Assembly (NCBI GenBank): GCA_964017065.1
Contig: OZ024792.1
Span: 1,062,092-1,126,091, forward strand
Direction of reading: 5' to 3'
Length of the DNA: 64,000 nucleotides
Source of the DNA: Haliclona indistincta
Taxonomy: Eukaryota; Porifera; Demospongiae; Haplosclerida; Chalinidae
Part shown: in pieces, positions 1 to 10,174 of the stretch
Numbering within the stretch: position 1 is the first letter of the stretch
How the letters are laid out: each line of letters begins with the position of its first letter
Translations under genes and position numbers: made by a program
Notes under the pieces: model-generated
Told to the model about the DNA's origin: nothing
Databases searched by the model: none
What the model saw: the letters and a program-made list of their open reading frames with translations, nothing else

Positions 1-919
1 GTCTCTCTCTTGATAGGGTCCACTATAGAGTACATCTTGCCCTCCACCTCCACTGAAGGTGGTCCTCTCCTCCCAGTGGGTGTGGTGCACACACTGGTGT
101 AGTCAGTGGTAACAGTGGTCAGTCCAGTAGTCCAGTCCAGTGGTTGGTAGAGTGCAGCTGGAGAGTCACTGCTGGTATACTGAGCAGCATCATTTGGAGC
201 CGATATTGGTTTGACAAAATTATAGTACACTACTTCAGCTGTTTCATTGTTAGTGTGTTGTCCTAACATGAGTATATAATTCAACCACACACTTCATGCA
301 CTGTAGCATTACAGTTACCTTGTTCAGAACCCTCTGTTGTTATTATTATTATCTCATTGTTTTGTTCACTCTCTGTATCATCTGCCGTAATGTGTTGATC
401 AGTTACATCACTCTGAGAAGGTTCTCCTGTTGCGTTAAGAACTGTTTCCTCTGGCTTGCAGTCATCTGTCATTGATCTGTTTCTGTCAGTCAACATGTTT
501 GTTGTTGTAGTGCTCATGTTTGCAGCCTCTTGTCTGCCCATTCTGCTATACACACTAAATATAACTAACCATATACTAACATGGGTATTACCTGTCTTGT
601 GCATATGGTTCTACCAATTCTATTTCTTCTGCAGCAAACAGTAAATTGACAGATGCATTATGCTATAGTATCAAATACCATTTTCAGGTTTTTTCGTGAG
701 ATTGTATCTTTGTAATCGTCTTCTCTCACAGCAGAGACGGCATCCATATACGATAAGAGTTATAGACTCAACCACTATCACTGCAAACATTAATCCAATG
801 ACCACCAGAGCCACTATTCCCCACTGTGCCTCAATCACCAGATTACACTGACCAGGCAGCCTGAGAAACTCAAGAATGCTACTGGTCTGCTGACACATAG
901 GTCCACAAGAGCAGCTCAT
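1..919 (-). CDS. Short-ectodomain single-pass receptor with ITIM/ITSM tail (partial, runs off left edge)
   Basis: Exons on the minus strand are about 919-679, 628-592, 542-319 and 238-1. The start MSCSCGPMCQQ gives a Cys-rich outside segment of about 33 residues with no signal peptide. One membrane span follows (about residues 34-58), then CCERRR, so the C terminus should be cytoplasmic. The acidic mini-exon (reads EEIELVEPYAQ) is phase 1 to 2, and the tail exons follow. Exon 4 has VYYNFV (ITIM form), TDYTSV (matches the ITSM consensus TxYxxV) and KMYSIV. The tail is open at the window edge, so the gene is incomplete. Its first exon is nearly identical to the one at 4644 and related to 5900, so it is a tandem paralogue. 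Binding of SH2 proteins to the tail is inference. Confidence 0.75.
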
Positions 920-1430
920 TTTGTTGTAGCAGTATTATTTGCAAAGCTATGGAACAGAATAGCAGCTTAATTGTAATACACTCACACGCAGTTACTCGGT
1001 GCAAAATGATGTACTATACTGCTTTAAGAGCACATAAAATTCATGAGTGTAGAAGACCATGTAGAAAACTTCCTTGAGTATCAAATATGTTGTTTGCAAA
1101 TCAAAATGAGAAATCAAAAGGATGTAGAGATAGTATAATTAGTATTGAGGAAATTGGTGTCTGGTCTACAATGTAAATCAACAAGGAGGTAACACAATCA
1201 CAACAACTGTTATAATTTAGTTTCAAACTGGTCAGGATCAGCAGTTGTAACATCAATACTAGACTCCATTGAGCATAGTTTGTTTATGTCAAAATAATCA
1301 ATATTGTGTTGTTAGGAGACAAAGCAAAGTACACTCAGTTTTAATATACATGTAACATGCAACAATAGCATCTACAGTGGTTCTTATCATGTGTTTTCTG
1401 TGCTGTGCCTATACATGATTCACTAGAGTG
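920..1430. other. Intergenic, with one arm of a dispersed inverted-repeat element
   Basis: No gene is seen. Positions about 1213-1285 match one arm of the inverted repeat at 2629-2815. From about 1305 onward the sequence is a duplicate of the region starting near 5040. Confidence 0.5.
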
Positions 1431-1550
1431 CTGTTCCCTCGTCTGTGATAGTGACCTTTAGCACCTCATATGCATCACTGCTAGCTTTGTCCTTCTCTGT
1501 CTTTGGGGATTCTGGCTTTTTGTCAGTTGTCAATTAAGTAGGACAATGCA
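1431..1550 (-). pseudogene. Orphan copy of a receptor last exon
   Basis: Read on the minus strand this repeats the last exon of the receptor at 5900-5149. It contains DAYEVLKV followed by a tail ending in GTAL and the same stop. The acceptor AG of the functional copy (ttattag) reads ttaattg here, so the exon could not be spliced the same way, and no matching upstream exons lie next to it. The duplicated block spans about 1305-1550 versus 5040-5270. It is a relic of segmental duplication. Confidence 0.7.
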
Positions 1551-1913
1551 TCTAATAGTTATGGCTTTTTCATTCTAGAGCCAGAAGTGACAGCAACAAC
1601 ATCGGCACAACCAGCACAGCTAACTGAAAGACCAGCAGGTGGGATATTGAGGTTCTATACAAACAGACAATGTTTATTATGTAACCATCATTGAGAAACT
1701 CTGTACACATCCGGCAGAGTTGTTGATATGCTATAGTATGTAAGAATATACTGTGCATAGTGAAAACCACTGAACCAGATATGTGCTTGTACAGGAAGTT
1801 AGGGTTTAGACTACTGTTTCGCTCTCAGCTAATGAGTACTATCTGTTGCTAAGTCATACTCCTCAGCCTGATTTGTTGAAAGTTCAATATTGTCACAACA
1901 AACCGAAACCACG
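1551..1913. other. Intergenic, duplicated flank of receptor pseudogene
   Basis: Positions 1650-1795 match 8440-8590 closely. This is the upstream flank of the functional plus-strand receptor at 8797. The block seems to have been copied together with the pseudogene at 1914. Confidence 0.55.
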
Positions 1914-2200
1914 ATGGAAGTAAGTAAAATTAATTGCTTCTCTATAATAATTTTATAGGGTTCAGGCTTGTGTGTTACAGATAGCTTGGAAGATTTTTTA
2001 ATGCAAAATGGAAACTGTACAGTACAGCTTCAGTTTTATTATGTAGCCATTACACTTAGTGGATTAGGGTTTCTGCTCCTTTTAGATATTCTTCAAGGAA
2101 TCGTTATCAATGATATTTATCCACTATGCTTGCAAGTACGGTAGAATCAAGAAGAGCTATGATCTTATCACCAATGGGACCCAAGAAGGTCTGTATTGGC
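1914..2200 (+). pseudogene. Frameshifted copy of the polyproline receptor's first exons
   Basis: A two-exon start (ATG GAA then gtaagt, acceptor near 1958) is followed by a segment homologous to exon 2 of the gene at 8797. The shared part covers the FYYVAI membrane-span start and the KKSYDL region. Near 2109 one extra A shifts the frame (atcaatgat against atcatgat), so the hydrophobic span is broken and translation stops at a TAG soon after. The original frame resumes as KKSYDLITNG after the shift, so the lesion is recent or simple. No tail exons follow. It is probably a dead partial duplicate; a single-base assembly error is the alternative. Confidence 0.7.
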
Positions 2201-3273
2201 AGATTCCCTCATTGCTAATCTACCATCTCTAGTGAATGCACATCACAACCCAGCATTATACCGATTCTTTGATTTTGATTGTAAGGATTACAGTCTTGTA
2301 GTGTAGCTAGCTGAGGTAGACTGAGCTCTGAATTCTATAGGCTGCACTGTTGACCTGTTAGTAGTAGTTTATAAATAGTACACGCTATAGGGACATAATT
2401 TTATTATTTTGGCTTTTGAAGTATATCAGGATTTGTCAACCTGAACTTACTCTAATTGTAGAATGTTAATTAAAGCCTTTATTGTTTTTCTACAAACTGG
2501 GTTTAAATTTAAAAAGATCATTTGCAACCGTAGCACCTTATAAGGAAGGTGTTCTAACACTCCAAAGGGAGCTTCTATAGCACTTCATTTTAACAGTAGA
2601 GATAAGCATATGCATAATATAATACTACTAATCTCAATGGAGTCTATAATATTACTGATATTAAAACTGCTGATCCTGACCAACCTCTGATGAGGTGTTC
2701 ACACTACTGGCTCATGCAGACTATCAGTTTGCTCTTCAGAAGAACTAAAATTATAGTTTCAAACTGGTCAGGATCAGCAGTTGTAACATCAATATACTAG
2801 ATTCCATTGAGCATAGCATGTTTATGACATTTTTTAGCCATTATTCTGATGTTTTATCTTATCTCCAGGAGTATCAACTACCCACATGATGGATGGGACC
2901 ACTTTTTAATTCCTATTAGCCTCGTCTCCATGGAGGACATGGACCTGAGGCTAGAATTCCTATATGAATCAGCTAGTGTATTGACAAACACCTTAATTGG
3001 GCACTTAAATTACTAAGGCATAAATTGTGAATATTAATATGCAAACTGTCCACTGTCGCCTGTTTAGTAAACTACCCAAATAGTGATTTAACTTTACAAA
3101 GATATACTGTTGTCATTATTATTAATAATTTTTATTGAAATGGTATAGAAAGTTATTGTGTTTTTATGTGACAATGCCTGCAGCTTTAGTCATTCTGAGA
3201 TTGTTTTGGAATCACCTGATTCATAAACCTGTAGTCTGTAACTGAAAGACATTAGTTAGTTACTTTTGAAAGC
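2201..3273. other. Intergenic
   Basis: No coding signal is seen apart from the inverted-repeat element annotated separately at 2629-2815. Positions 3110-3135 are T/A-rich. Confidence 0.4.
2629..2815. mobile_element. Small inverted-repeat (MITE-like) element
   Basis: The left arm (about 2629-2685) is the imperfect reverse complement of the right arm (about 2762-2815). The shared core reads ctgatcctgacca on the left and tggtcaggatcag on the right. A third, solo arm lies at about 1213-1285. There is no coding capacity. I could not fix the target-site duplication by eye. Confidence 0.6.
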
Positions 3274-3642
3274 TCACTCTTCATCAATATCATATTCTTC
3301 AATTTTGAGCGTACCTTGTAAAAATTAAATGCTTTAAAGTTAGGATTAATATTATGCACTAACTGATTTTTACTTGAGCTTGTGACTTCACTTTTAAACT
3401 GTACAGACACCAGACACAGAGTACAGTGCTTTCTGCTATGAATACCAGTAATAGCAATAGTATAATACAGATCACTATGGCTGACACTCCAATAGGCACG
3501 GGTACCACACAGTCACTGGTGTGGTTCAGGAAGGACCCTTCTAGACAATTTATCAACTTGGATTCCTACAGTGACCACAAATAAAACAAGTCGCTGACAG
3601 TAACACAATAAATTAAAAGGTAGTCAACACGTAATTTACCAT
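3274..3642 (-). CDS. Short single-pass membrane protein, start codon alone in exon 1
   Basis: The ATG at 3642-3640 sits directly before a donor (gtaaat). Exon 2 (3565-3364) adds ESKLINCLEG and a span of about 24 residues (VSAIVICIILLLLLVF), then a Cys-rich stop-transfer. Exon 3 (3314-3274) ends in KIEEYDIDEE and a TGA. The predicted protein is about 80 residues with a single tail tyrosine in an acidic setting. The same start-codon-only exon occurs at 7722, and the outside segment resembles that of 13520, which supports the model. The acceptor choice for exon 3 was set by frame and is the weakest part. The short tail suggests a truncated or minimal member of the cluster. Confidence 0.55.
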
Positions 3643-4383
3643 AGAATGTTGATCAGTAGCATCAGTAAAATGAATAATTTGCTTCTACAGTACTGTAGTT
3701 GTCACTGTGAGCGTTCTTGTATTATGGAATATTACTATCTCTGGCTCTTACCTATAATAAACTTTGCTGTGTACTTTACTAATGGAATGAGTTTAGTTTG
3801 TGGATACTGGAAACACAAGTATACAATTTCAGTTCTCAAACTTAAATGTCCATGTAGCTTACAATCGAATGTATAGACATAATTATCTATTGCTGATGTT
3901 ACTTGTTTTTGTTTTATGATTGTGTATCTAAGCTTGCACCGATATGTTTTTCAATAGACTAATTGATCATGTGACTTATCTTGCTCTGATGAGTAATAAA
4001 CATCATAAAATTATTAAACATGAAAAAATTAACTAACAACTTCAATTCAGTTTAGGGACTGCTACCATAAGCACGCTTGCTGAGAATATGCACAGCACTT
4101 TTCAAAATTTTTAATGATCTTGATTACATAATTATTACGCTTCTGATCAAGATAGGTATTTGGTTTGTCAAGGAATGTGCTGGATCTTAGCATCTCTTAA
4201 AATGCATGCATAAATCACATTTTTATATCATTTTTTGTAGCAGGAAATAAGTTAAACTGTTCATACAATTTAGACAAAATGCACAAGTAATGTTCGTGTT
4301 CTGTAAAAATTGTACATGTAACAAAATGTAGCACATTATGATAAACTGAATAAGATCCTGCTCATAGCACCTTTGTTGTTCAG
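3643..4383. other. Intergenic
   Basis: A short plus-strand ORF here (3646-3876) shows no recognisable domain or splice support. Otherwise nothing is seen. Confidence 0.4.
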
Positions 4384-4644
4384 TCAGAGTGGAGTAATCT
4401 GTCTTATATTCACTGGGTGAAATTCTAGCTCATCTTTAGATTTTTTTCTGTCACAACAGAGGCGGCATCCATGTACAATAAGAGTTATAGACTCAACCAC
4501 TATCACTGCAAACATTAATCCAATGATCACCAGAGCCACTATTCCCCACTGTGCCTCAATCACCAGATTGCACTGACCAGGCTGCCTGAGAAACTCAAGA
4601 ATGCTACTGGTCTGCTGACACATAGGTCCACAAGAGCAGTTCAT
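4384..4644 (-). CDS. Short-ectodomain receptor paralogue, tail lost or unresolved
   Basis: The start MNCSCGPMCQQ and the span are almost identical to the exon at 919-679, including the IEAQWGIVALV stretch. After the membrane span it diverges (CCDRKKSKDELEF) and reaches a stop with no tyrosine motif. No downstream mini-exon or tail exon in the right phase was found before the next gene. It may be a truncated decoy-like copy, or the tail exons may have been lost by duplication breakage. The orphan last exon at 1431-1550 could be a remnant of such a tail, but its acceptor is destroyed. Confidence 0.55.
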   Translation of the reverse strand: MNCSCGPMCQQTSSILEFLRQPGQCNLVIEAQWGIVALVIIGLMFAVIVVESITLIVHGCRLCCDRKKSKDELEFHPVNIRQITPL

Positions 4645-5148
4645 CTTGAGAGAGTATCCACTGCTAGTTGCTGAGAGATCGAACAGACTCGTATACGTGA
4701 CCCACTGGGTTGTGTTTTGTGTTGGGTTGGTATGTGTGTGTTGATGTATAAATTGATGTGAGTTGTGATTCTTTCACTATGAGTGAGTCAACCATTAACG
4801 CATTCCTAGGTTCACTACTTCAAACATCACCGTAGCACAAGCATGCAGACATGTTTACTGCAAGCCTATAGAGTAGTCAAGGGAGTCAGATGCAAGTAAC
4901 ACTTCATGAATATTTTATTACTACTGTTCTTCAAAATAATTATTATGGTCAACTTTTCAATTCTGACCCCTTCTTTTTAAAGTTAGCTATGTGCCTACAC
5001 TCTATACTACTAAAATGTACAACTGTTTTATGTAAAAATAATCTTGTTAGGAGACAAAGCAAAACGCACTTAGTTTTAATATACACGTAACATGCAACAA
5101 TAGCCTCTACAGTGGTTCAAATCATGTGTTTTCTGTGCTGTGCTTTCA
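4645..5148. other. Intergenic
   Basis: This holds the 5' flank of the 4644 copy and the 3' flank of the 5900 gene. From about 5040 it is the partner of the duplicated block at 1305. Confidence 0.4.
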
Positions 5149-5900
5149 CTAGAGTGCTGTTCCCTCGTCTGTGATAGTGACCTTTAGCACCTCATATGCA
5201 TCACTGCTAGCTTTGTCCTCCTCTTTCTTTGGGGATTCTGGCTTCTTGTCAGCTGTCATACTAATAAAACAAGCAGCACAAAACATGAGTGATATGTTGT
5301 AAACTAATCTTACAGCTCATATGATCCATTTGTGTCATCTGCAGTGGTTTTAGGTTCGGCTGATACAGTTTTTGTTTCTTGAGAATCAGATGCAGGTTTT
5401 GCTTGAGAAGAGCCTGCTGCTGCTTCCATTAGCTCATACTCTCTCTCCTCTGTTTTTGATGTGGGTTTTCCAGCTGCTTCTGTTTGTTGCTTAACATTAT
5501 CCATCCTGTAATACAGCTGAATATAAAGGCTTTACTGTTGCATAAGTCTTACTTCTCATATGCATATGGTTCTGTTAACTCCATTTCTTCTACAGCTCCT
5601 ACAGCAACAATAAAACACAAGATTCTAATAATTATTGTTCACTTTTAATAGCCTACCCTTTGGTGATTTTTTCACAAGCTCATATTTATTAGTACGCCGT
5701 CTTCGCAAATAGCAAAGGTAACATCCATAACCAATAATTGCTATTGTCTCAATGATTACTACAACAAACAAGAAGACAAGCAGCACCAGAGTCACCATTC
5801 CCCATTGTGCCTCAACCACCAGTTTGCATCTTCCAGGCAGTTGTACAAACTCAGCAAGGCTGTTGGTTTGTGAGCAATTAGGTCCACAAGAGCAGCTCAT
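5149..5900 (-). CDS. Short-ectodomain single-pass receptor with four YxxL/V-type tail motifs
   Basis: It has four exons. Exon 1 (5900-5657) encodes MSCSCGPNCSQ, a short outside region, one span and YLRRRR. A phase 1 to 2 mini-exon reads AVEEMELTEPYAYE. Exon 3 carries REYELM and GSYELM, with a donor inside the GAGCT after the last one. Exon 4 adds DAYEVLKV and ends near 5149. The full tail therefore has KYELV, EYELM, SYELM and AYEVL, a regular series of Y-E-(L/V) units with acidic/Lys spacers. Exon order and phases match the 919 and 7085 genes. The spacing is wider than a classic ITAM, so each unit is better read as a separate SH2 docking site; that is inference. Confidence 0.8.
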
Positions 5901-6293
5901 CTTGACCTCATACAGTGATACAGAATTGTAGCAAATTCTCAGAAGCTAGCCGTACAAAGAAGTAGCTTCAGGTATACCCACTCGTGCACTGTTAACTGAA
6001 GGTAATGTATTGTGCATTTAGTCTTCATATGTGTTGACACATGAATCGCATGTGTACATATGAGTGTTGATAATTCCATGCGATTGTGTGTCTACATTTC
6101 CATGACTTTCTTGAGTCAACTTTCAAAGATTTTCTTTAGATAGTTGTCCACACACTGTCTCACTAATTGTATTTATGTATTGATAGTTTGTGGTCTCTAA
6201 ATATAGCCAACTTTGAATTGAAGCTTTAACAAAATGAGTACAATAGCAACAACTGAGTGTTAGTAAATACTTATACCGCATATGATTAGTTAT
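5901..6293. other. Intergenic
   Basis: A promoter-side spacer of about 390 bp, with no gene or clear repeat. Confidence 0.4.
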
Positions 6294-7085
6294 CTAGACA
6301 TGTATTACATCGTAATCGCCTTCTATAGTATTTTGAATGCTAAAAGTAGGAGTAGTGGTAGCTAATTTTGACGCTTGATTCTGTGTGATGGACGGTTCTT
6401 TTAGTGCAGTTCCAGCATGTAATGTTGTCCTTCCTGATGCTGCGGCATGATGTGACATGTGTTCCACTGTCACTGGAGCATCAGCCAGTCTGTTAAAAAA
6501 TAACAAATCAACTGAGTGTGGAGTATAGCTGGTCTACCTGTCATACAGTGCCTCTGATTGATTCAGGGCTGGTGTAAAGCACGGAGTGGGTGTCTCATAA
6601 TCTGTGGGATCAGCCATCACTCCGACTACAGTATATTCTCCTTGTTGTTGTTGTGCTCTGTAATGATCTATCACATCCTCCTCTGTACATTTACTATAAA
6701 ATCGAAAGCAGACAGTTTACTATTTCACTCATGCATCAATCAATAACTCACACCTTTGACCAATTGTTTCATTTAACTCTAGTACCTGTACACCTGTTCT
6801 TCCTGAGATTATCCGTATGTAATAATTATAGTCATATAATGCTAGTTTTATCTCACTTGGTCTTGAGTGTCGTGCTGATCGATTCTTTAGGTAGTTCTGG
6901 CAGAGTTGCCGTCCATAGTAAAATGCAACCACACACTCAATGATAGCAAATCCAACTAAGAAACCAGCCACACAAAGCACTGCTACAATCCACTGTGCTT
7001 CAATAGATAGGCACTTTTCAATTTCAAAATCAGTGAAAACTTCAGCAAAGTTCTTCGTAACACAGCCCTCACAAGAACAGTTCAT
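6294..7085 (-). CDS. Short-ectodomain single-pass receptor with tyrosine tail
   Basis: The ATG at 7085 gives MNCSCEGC, an outside segment of about 34 residues with IEAQW before the membrane span (as in the 919, 4644 and 5900 paralogues), then a basic stop-transfer. A 54 bp stretch after SARHSRP has a good donor (gtgaga) and acceptor (ctcag) and is a multiple of three without stops, so either splicing or retention is readable; paralogue structure favours splicing. The tail exons give GEYTVVGV, TDYETP, EALYDRL and GDYDVIHV. The last two exons join in phase 2. An in-frame start further upstream at 7112 is not an ATG. Confidence 0.75.
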
Positions 7086-7721
7086 GATTGATTGTCCTAC
7101 AGTCAAACACACACTAATTACTCACTTTACCAAACCGACATTTTGTTCCAAGCAGACTTTTCTCACCGACTTTCAGATGTATAGACAGACACGTTATTTG
7201 CAGCTGATGGATTCTGTTCTATTGAGTGGTAGCAATGTTTATTAGAGCTAGCTAAAGATGTTATCTTTATGCATGAGTTGTTGACATTACCAGACCATTG
7301 AAGTGCATATCATTATCTAACTTGCGATGTGAGACTTTATGTAGTACGAACAAACGAAACAAGATTGGATGTAATAAGTGCAAAGTTTTGCTTATTAATG
7401 TATAAACAGTGAAACCAATTAAGAAATTATTCTAGACAATGACAGTTACAGGTCAACATAAAGCCTCATACCTGTACTGTAAGGTTGGGTACGAGGCTAA
7501 ACTACAAACACTCTGATCTTTCCATGAACCAGTTTATTAGCAAACAAAGTCGGATAATCATGTCAATATTGTTTGATAGCCATTTTGAGTATTAACATGA
7601 GAAAATATTGTAGACACAACAAGTGATACTGTGTTAAAGATGTCTTCATAAATGAACCAGTAAACACATGTGGAGGGTGGGTTTTTAGGAGCGTAAACTA
7701 TAGTCACTCGGCACTATACGC
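7086..7721. other. Divergent intergenic region
   Basis: It separates the minus-strand gene starting at 7085 from the plus-strand gene starting at 7722, so it should hold both promoters. No clear core-promoter motif could be assigned. Confidence 0.4.
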
Positions 7722-8280
7722 ATGGTAAGACACTTTAGTATAGTGTGTAGCTGCTGTGGATGTTTTGCAAGTTATGCTTTGCAAATTAGGATACATCAGG
7801 ATACTCCTTCTGTAACACCAGCTCAGCTGCAAGTCTGTTCAGTGAAACTGGTAGCTGTATCCTAGCAATACCATTTGGATGGGCTATTGGCGTGGTGACT
7901 GTGGCTGTGTATCTGATGGTCTTTCAGTCAGTTGTGCTGGTTGTGTGTTGTTGCTGTCACATCTCTAGATTGAAAAAGAGAAAGAAAAAGCCATCAATAG
8001 TTGATCAGTCTCAAAATGGTTTGTTTCGTCTTACTCTCAGTAAGTTATTTCTGTGTTTTTATGATATAGTACAGAGCAATCCAGAAGAGGAGAATTATGT
8101 GGCGCTCAATGAGCTGTAGGTTACCAGACCATTCTGATTAATGCACTAAGTGTGTTTTCTGGTTATTGTAGACAATCTGGTTCAGTGAAACTTCACTTGG
8201 ACCATGAGCAAGATGTGATGACAGTTGAGAAATGTGAAAATACCTATGCAGTTGTGCAAGACCACCACGAAACTGTATAG
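7722..8280 (+). CDS. Short-ectodomain single-pass receptor, start-codon-only first exon
   Basis: The ATG at 7722-7724 is followed at once by gtaaga. Exon 2 (7790-8018) adds DTSGYSFCNTSSAA, then a span of about 25 residues (VVTVAVYLMVFQSVV) and CCCCHISRLKKRKKK. Exon 3 (8070-8115) gives EENYVALNEL. Exon 4 (8172-8280) gives NTYAVVQD and a TAG. Two tail motifs fit YxxL/V. The donor after exon 2 was chosen because family members end this exon in AATG before gt; a stronger-looking donor 22 bp on is also in frame but would leave a 30 bp intron. The outside segment resembles that of 13520. The model has about 130 residues. Confidence 0.65.
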
Positions 8281-8796
8281 AGCTTGATTGCATTTAGTGT
8301 ACTCGTGATGATGTACATGTGCATGTTGTGTGACATTGTGTACAGATGTTTAAGCAAATTACAAAGTATGTTTTGCATTTGCCCACAAATGAAAGTTTCC
8401 CATACTCAAAACAAGTTTGCCGGTGGGATCGAAGTTTCTGCACAAACAGTCAATGTTTACGCAATGAGCTATATATATAACCATCATTGGGACACTCTGT
8501 ACACAACCCGCAGTGTTGTTGATATGCTATACTTGGCAAGAATATACTGTGCATAGTGAAAACCAGTGAACCAGGTATGTGCTTGTACAGGAAATTAGAG
8601 TTTAGATGAGGCACTAAACCGACAATACCTTGTATATCTGTGTACAGTGTGCTTGGATGCTGCATATAGCTTTGAGTATTTCAGCTAGCTGTAAACTGTC
8701 ATAATTATTGTAGTTTCTCTACCCCCTCTCTCTCAGCTCATGATTGTGAGATAGCTATATATACTGTTGCTGTCAATATTGTGATCATCAGCCCAA
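8281..8796. other. Intergenic, 5' flank of the 8797 gene
   Basis: Positions 8440-8590 are duplicated at 1650-1795 ahead of the pseudogene. An ORF at 8284-8556 spans this repeat and is not supported. Confidence 0.4.
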
Positions 8797-10016
8797 ATGG
8801 ATGATACAGTAAGTACAAAACTATAATTGTGTGTCATGTATAATGATATGAATATGTGCAGCAACCACGCATTTGCAATAATAGTGATTGGGGAGTATTC
8901 TTAACAGAACCTGGAGAGTGCAGAGTTGAACTTGAGTTTTATTATGTAGCCATTGCACTTACAGGATTAGGGCTTCTGCTCCTTTTTGTCATTGTTCAAG
9001 GAATCATTATCATGATATTTATTCACTATGCTTGCAAGCACGGTAGACTCAAGAAGAGCTATGATCTCACAACCAATGGGACCCAAGAAGGTCTGTATAT
9101 ACAATATTACTAGTATCTGACAATTCATTCTTCTCTAAAGACGACGAAACTTTAGAACTTCAGCTGAGAAGAGGGTAAGCTGAATAAGCTAGCTTGAAAT
9201 ATAGTTAAAAATTGTTTTAATTTTTCTCTAGGCTTGTTGTAAATTCTCAAGAAGATATAACTGATGCACACGGTACTAAACAATCTCTTCGGAATGTGTA
9301 AGTATCATCATTCACAGCAAACTGTATTACACATCAATGTTGCTTTTAGCTCAGAAGATATGAGATGCAGCTACGACAGACTGCATGGGTCTCAACCAGT
9401 ACTGAACCAGAAGAATGAGACTGCTGCTGCACCTATTCAAGACGGAACATATGACGCTATCAGTGACTTGCCGAACCTTGCTAGAAAGAGTAATGCTATG
9501 ATTAATAATCCGCAATATGCAAGCATAGATCAAAACCAAGCAATTGTTCCACCCCCTCCTCCTCCTCCACCCCCTCTGAACCTACCAGGCACCACATCTA
9601 CTGGTAACAAGAGAGGAGAGCCTGCAGAGGTGTTTAACATTGGGGAAATCGGAGCTGTTTCTGTTGGCAGCTACCAATATGCAAGTGTTGACAAGTCTAG
9701 CAAAGAGCAAGGTCCGCCTATTCCTCCTCCACCTCCAATGCAAGTGGATCTGACCGCTGTTGGCACCAATGAATGGGCCCCAGTACAAGATGCTCAATAC
9801 GCTGTTGTTGATAAGACTCGTAGCTATGACACTCCTCTTTCTCCCACTCCTCCTCCTCCTCCCCCTCCCCCTCCTCCCCCTCCTGCACCCACCACTGAAG
9901 ACTACACAAGTACTTCAGTCAATAGTAATCCAAGCCGAGGAGCTACAGCGCAGACCGTTGATCCGACATTTCAGCTGCAGGCAGCAATTGAAGCATTGTA
10001 TGACAGTGTACAGTAA
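8797..10016 (+). CDS. Single-pass receptor with polyproline and tyrosine-motif tail
   Basis: Exon 1 encodes MDDT. Exon 2 gives QPRICNNSDWG, a short outside region and a hydrophobic span (LGLLLLFVIVQGIIIMIFI), then KHGRLKKSYDL. Two short exons follow, the second with a strong donor (gtaagtat) near 9299, and a long last exon starts near 9351. The tail has GTYDAI, PQYASI, YQYASV, AQYAVV and ALYDSV. Between them lie proline runs of 9, 5-6 and 12 residues, which could bind SH3, WW, EVH1 or profilin-type partners. A repeating unit (a YA(S/V)(I/V) site, Asp plus Gln or Lys, then a proline run) is visible three times. Alternating phosphotyrosine and proline sites suggest a membrane-linked scaffold, perhaps toward actin; that is inference. 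Confidence 0.8.
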
Positions 10017-10174
10017 AACACTATGATGATTATTTGTTATTACAGATAAAACTTTAGTGCATAGCTTCAGTCACTTATTCACAGCTTATTCATTGTATTA
10101 TATACAGGAATTTGAAACCAGTTTGTGGTTGTGTGTGTATGTGATGAGTTTGTTTTGTGTTTGTTTTGTGTTTT

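Noticed and set aside
3646..3876. Plus-strand ORF of 76 codons
   Set aside because: No domain, no membrane pattern and no splice or paralogue support; it overlaps the 5' side of the minus-strand gene at 3642.
6590..7245. Plus-strand ORFs opposite the receptor at 7085
   Set aside because: They are the antisense of coding exons; the minus strand has family-like exons and motifs.
9351..9909. Minus-strand ORFs with Glu-rich runs
   Set aside because: They are the complement of the proline runs of the plus-strand receptor.
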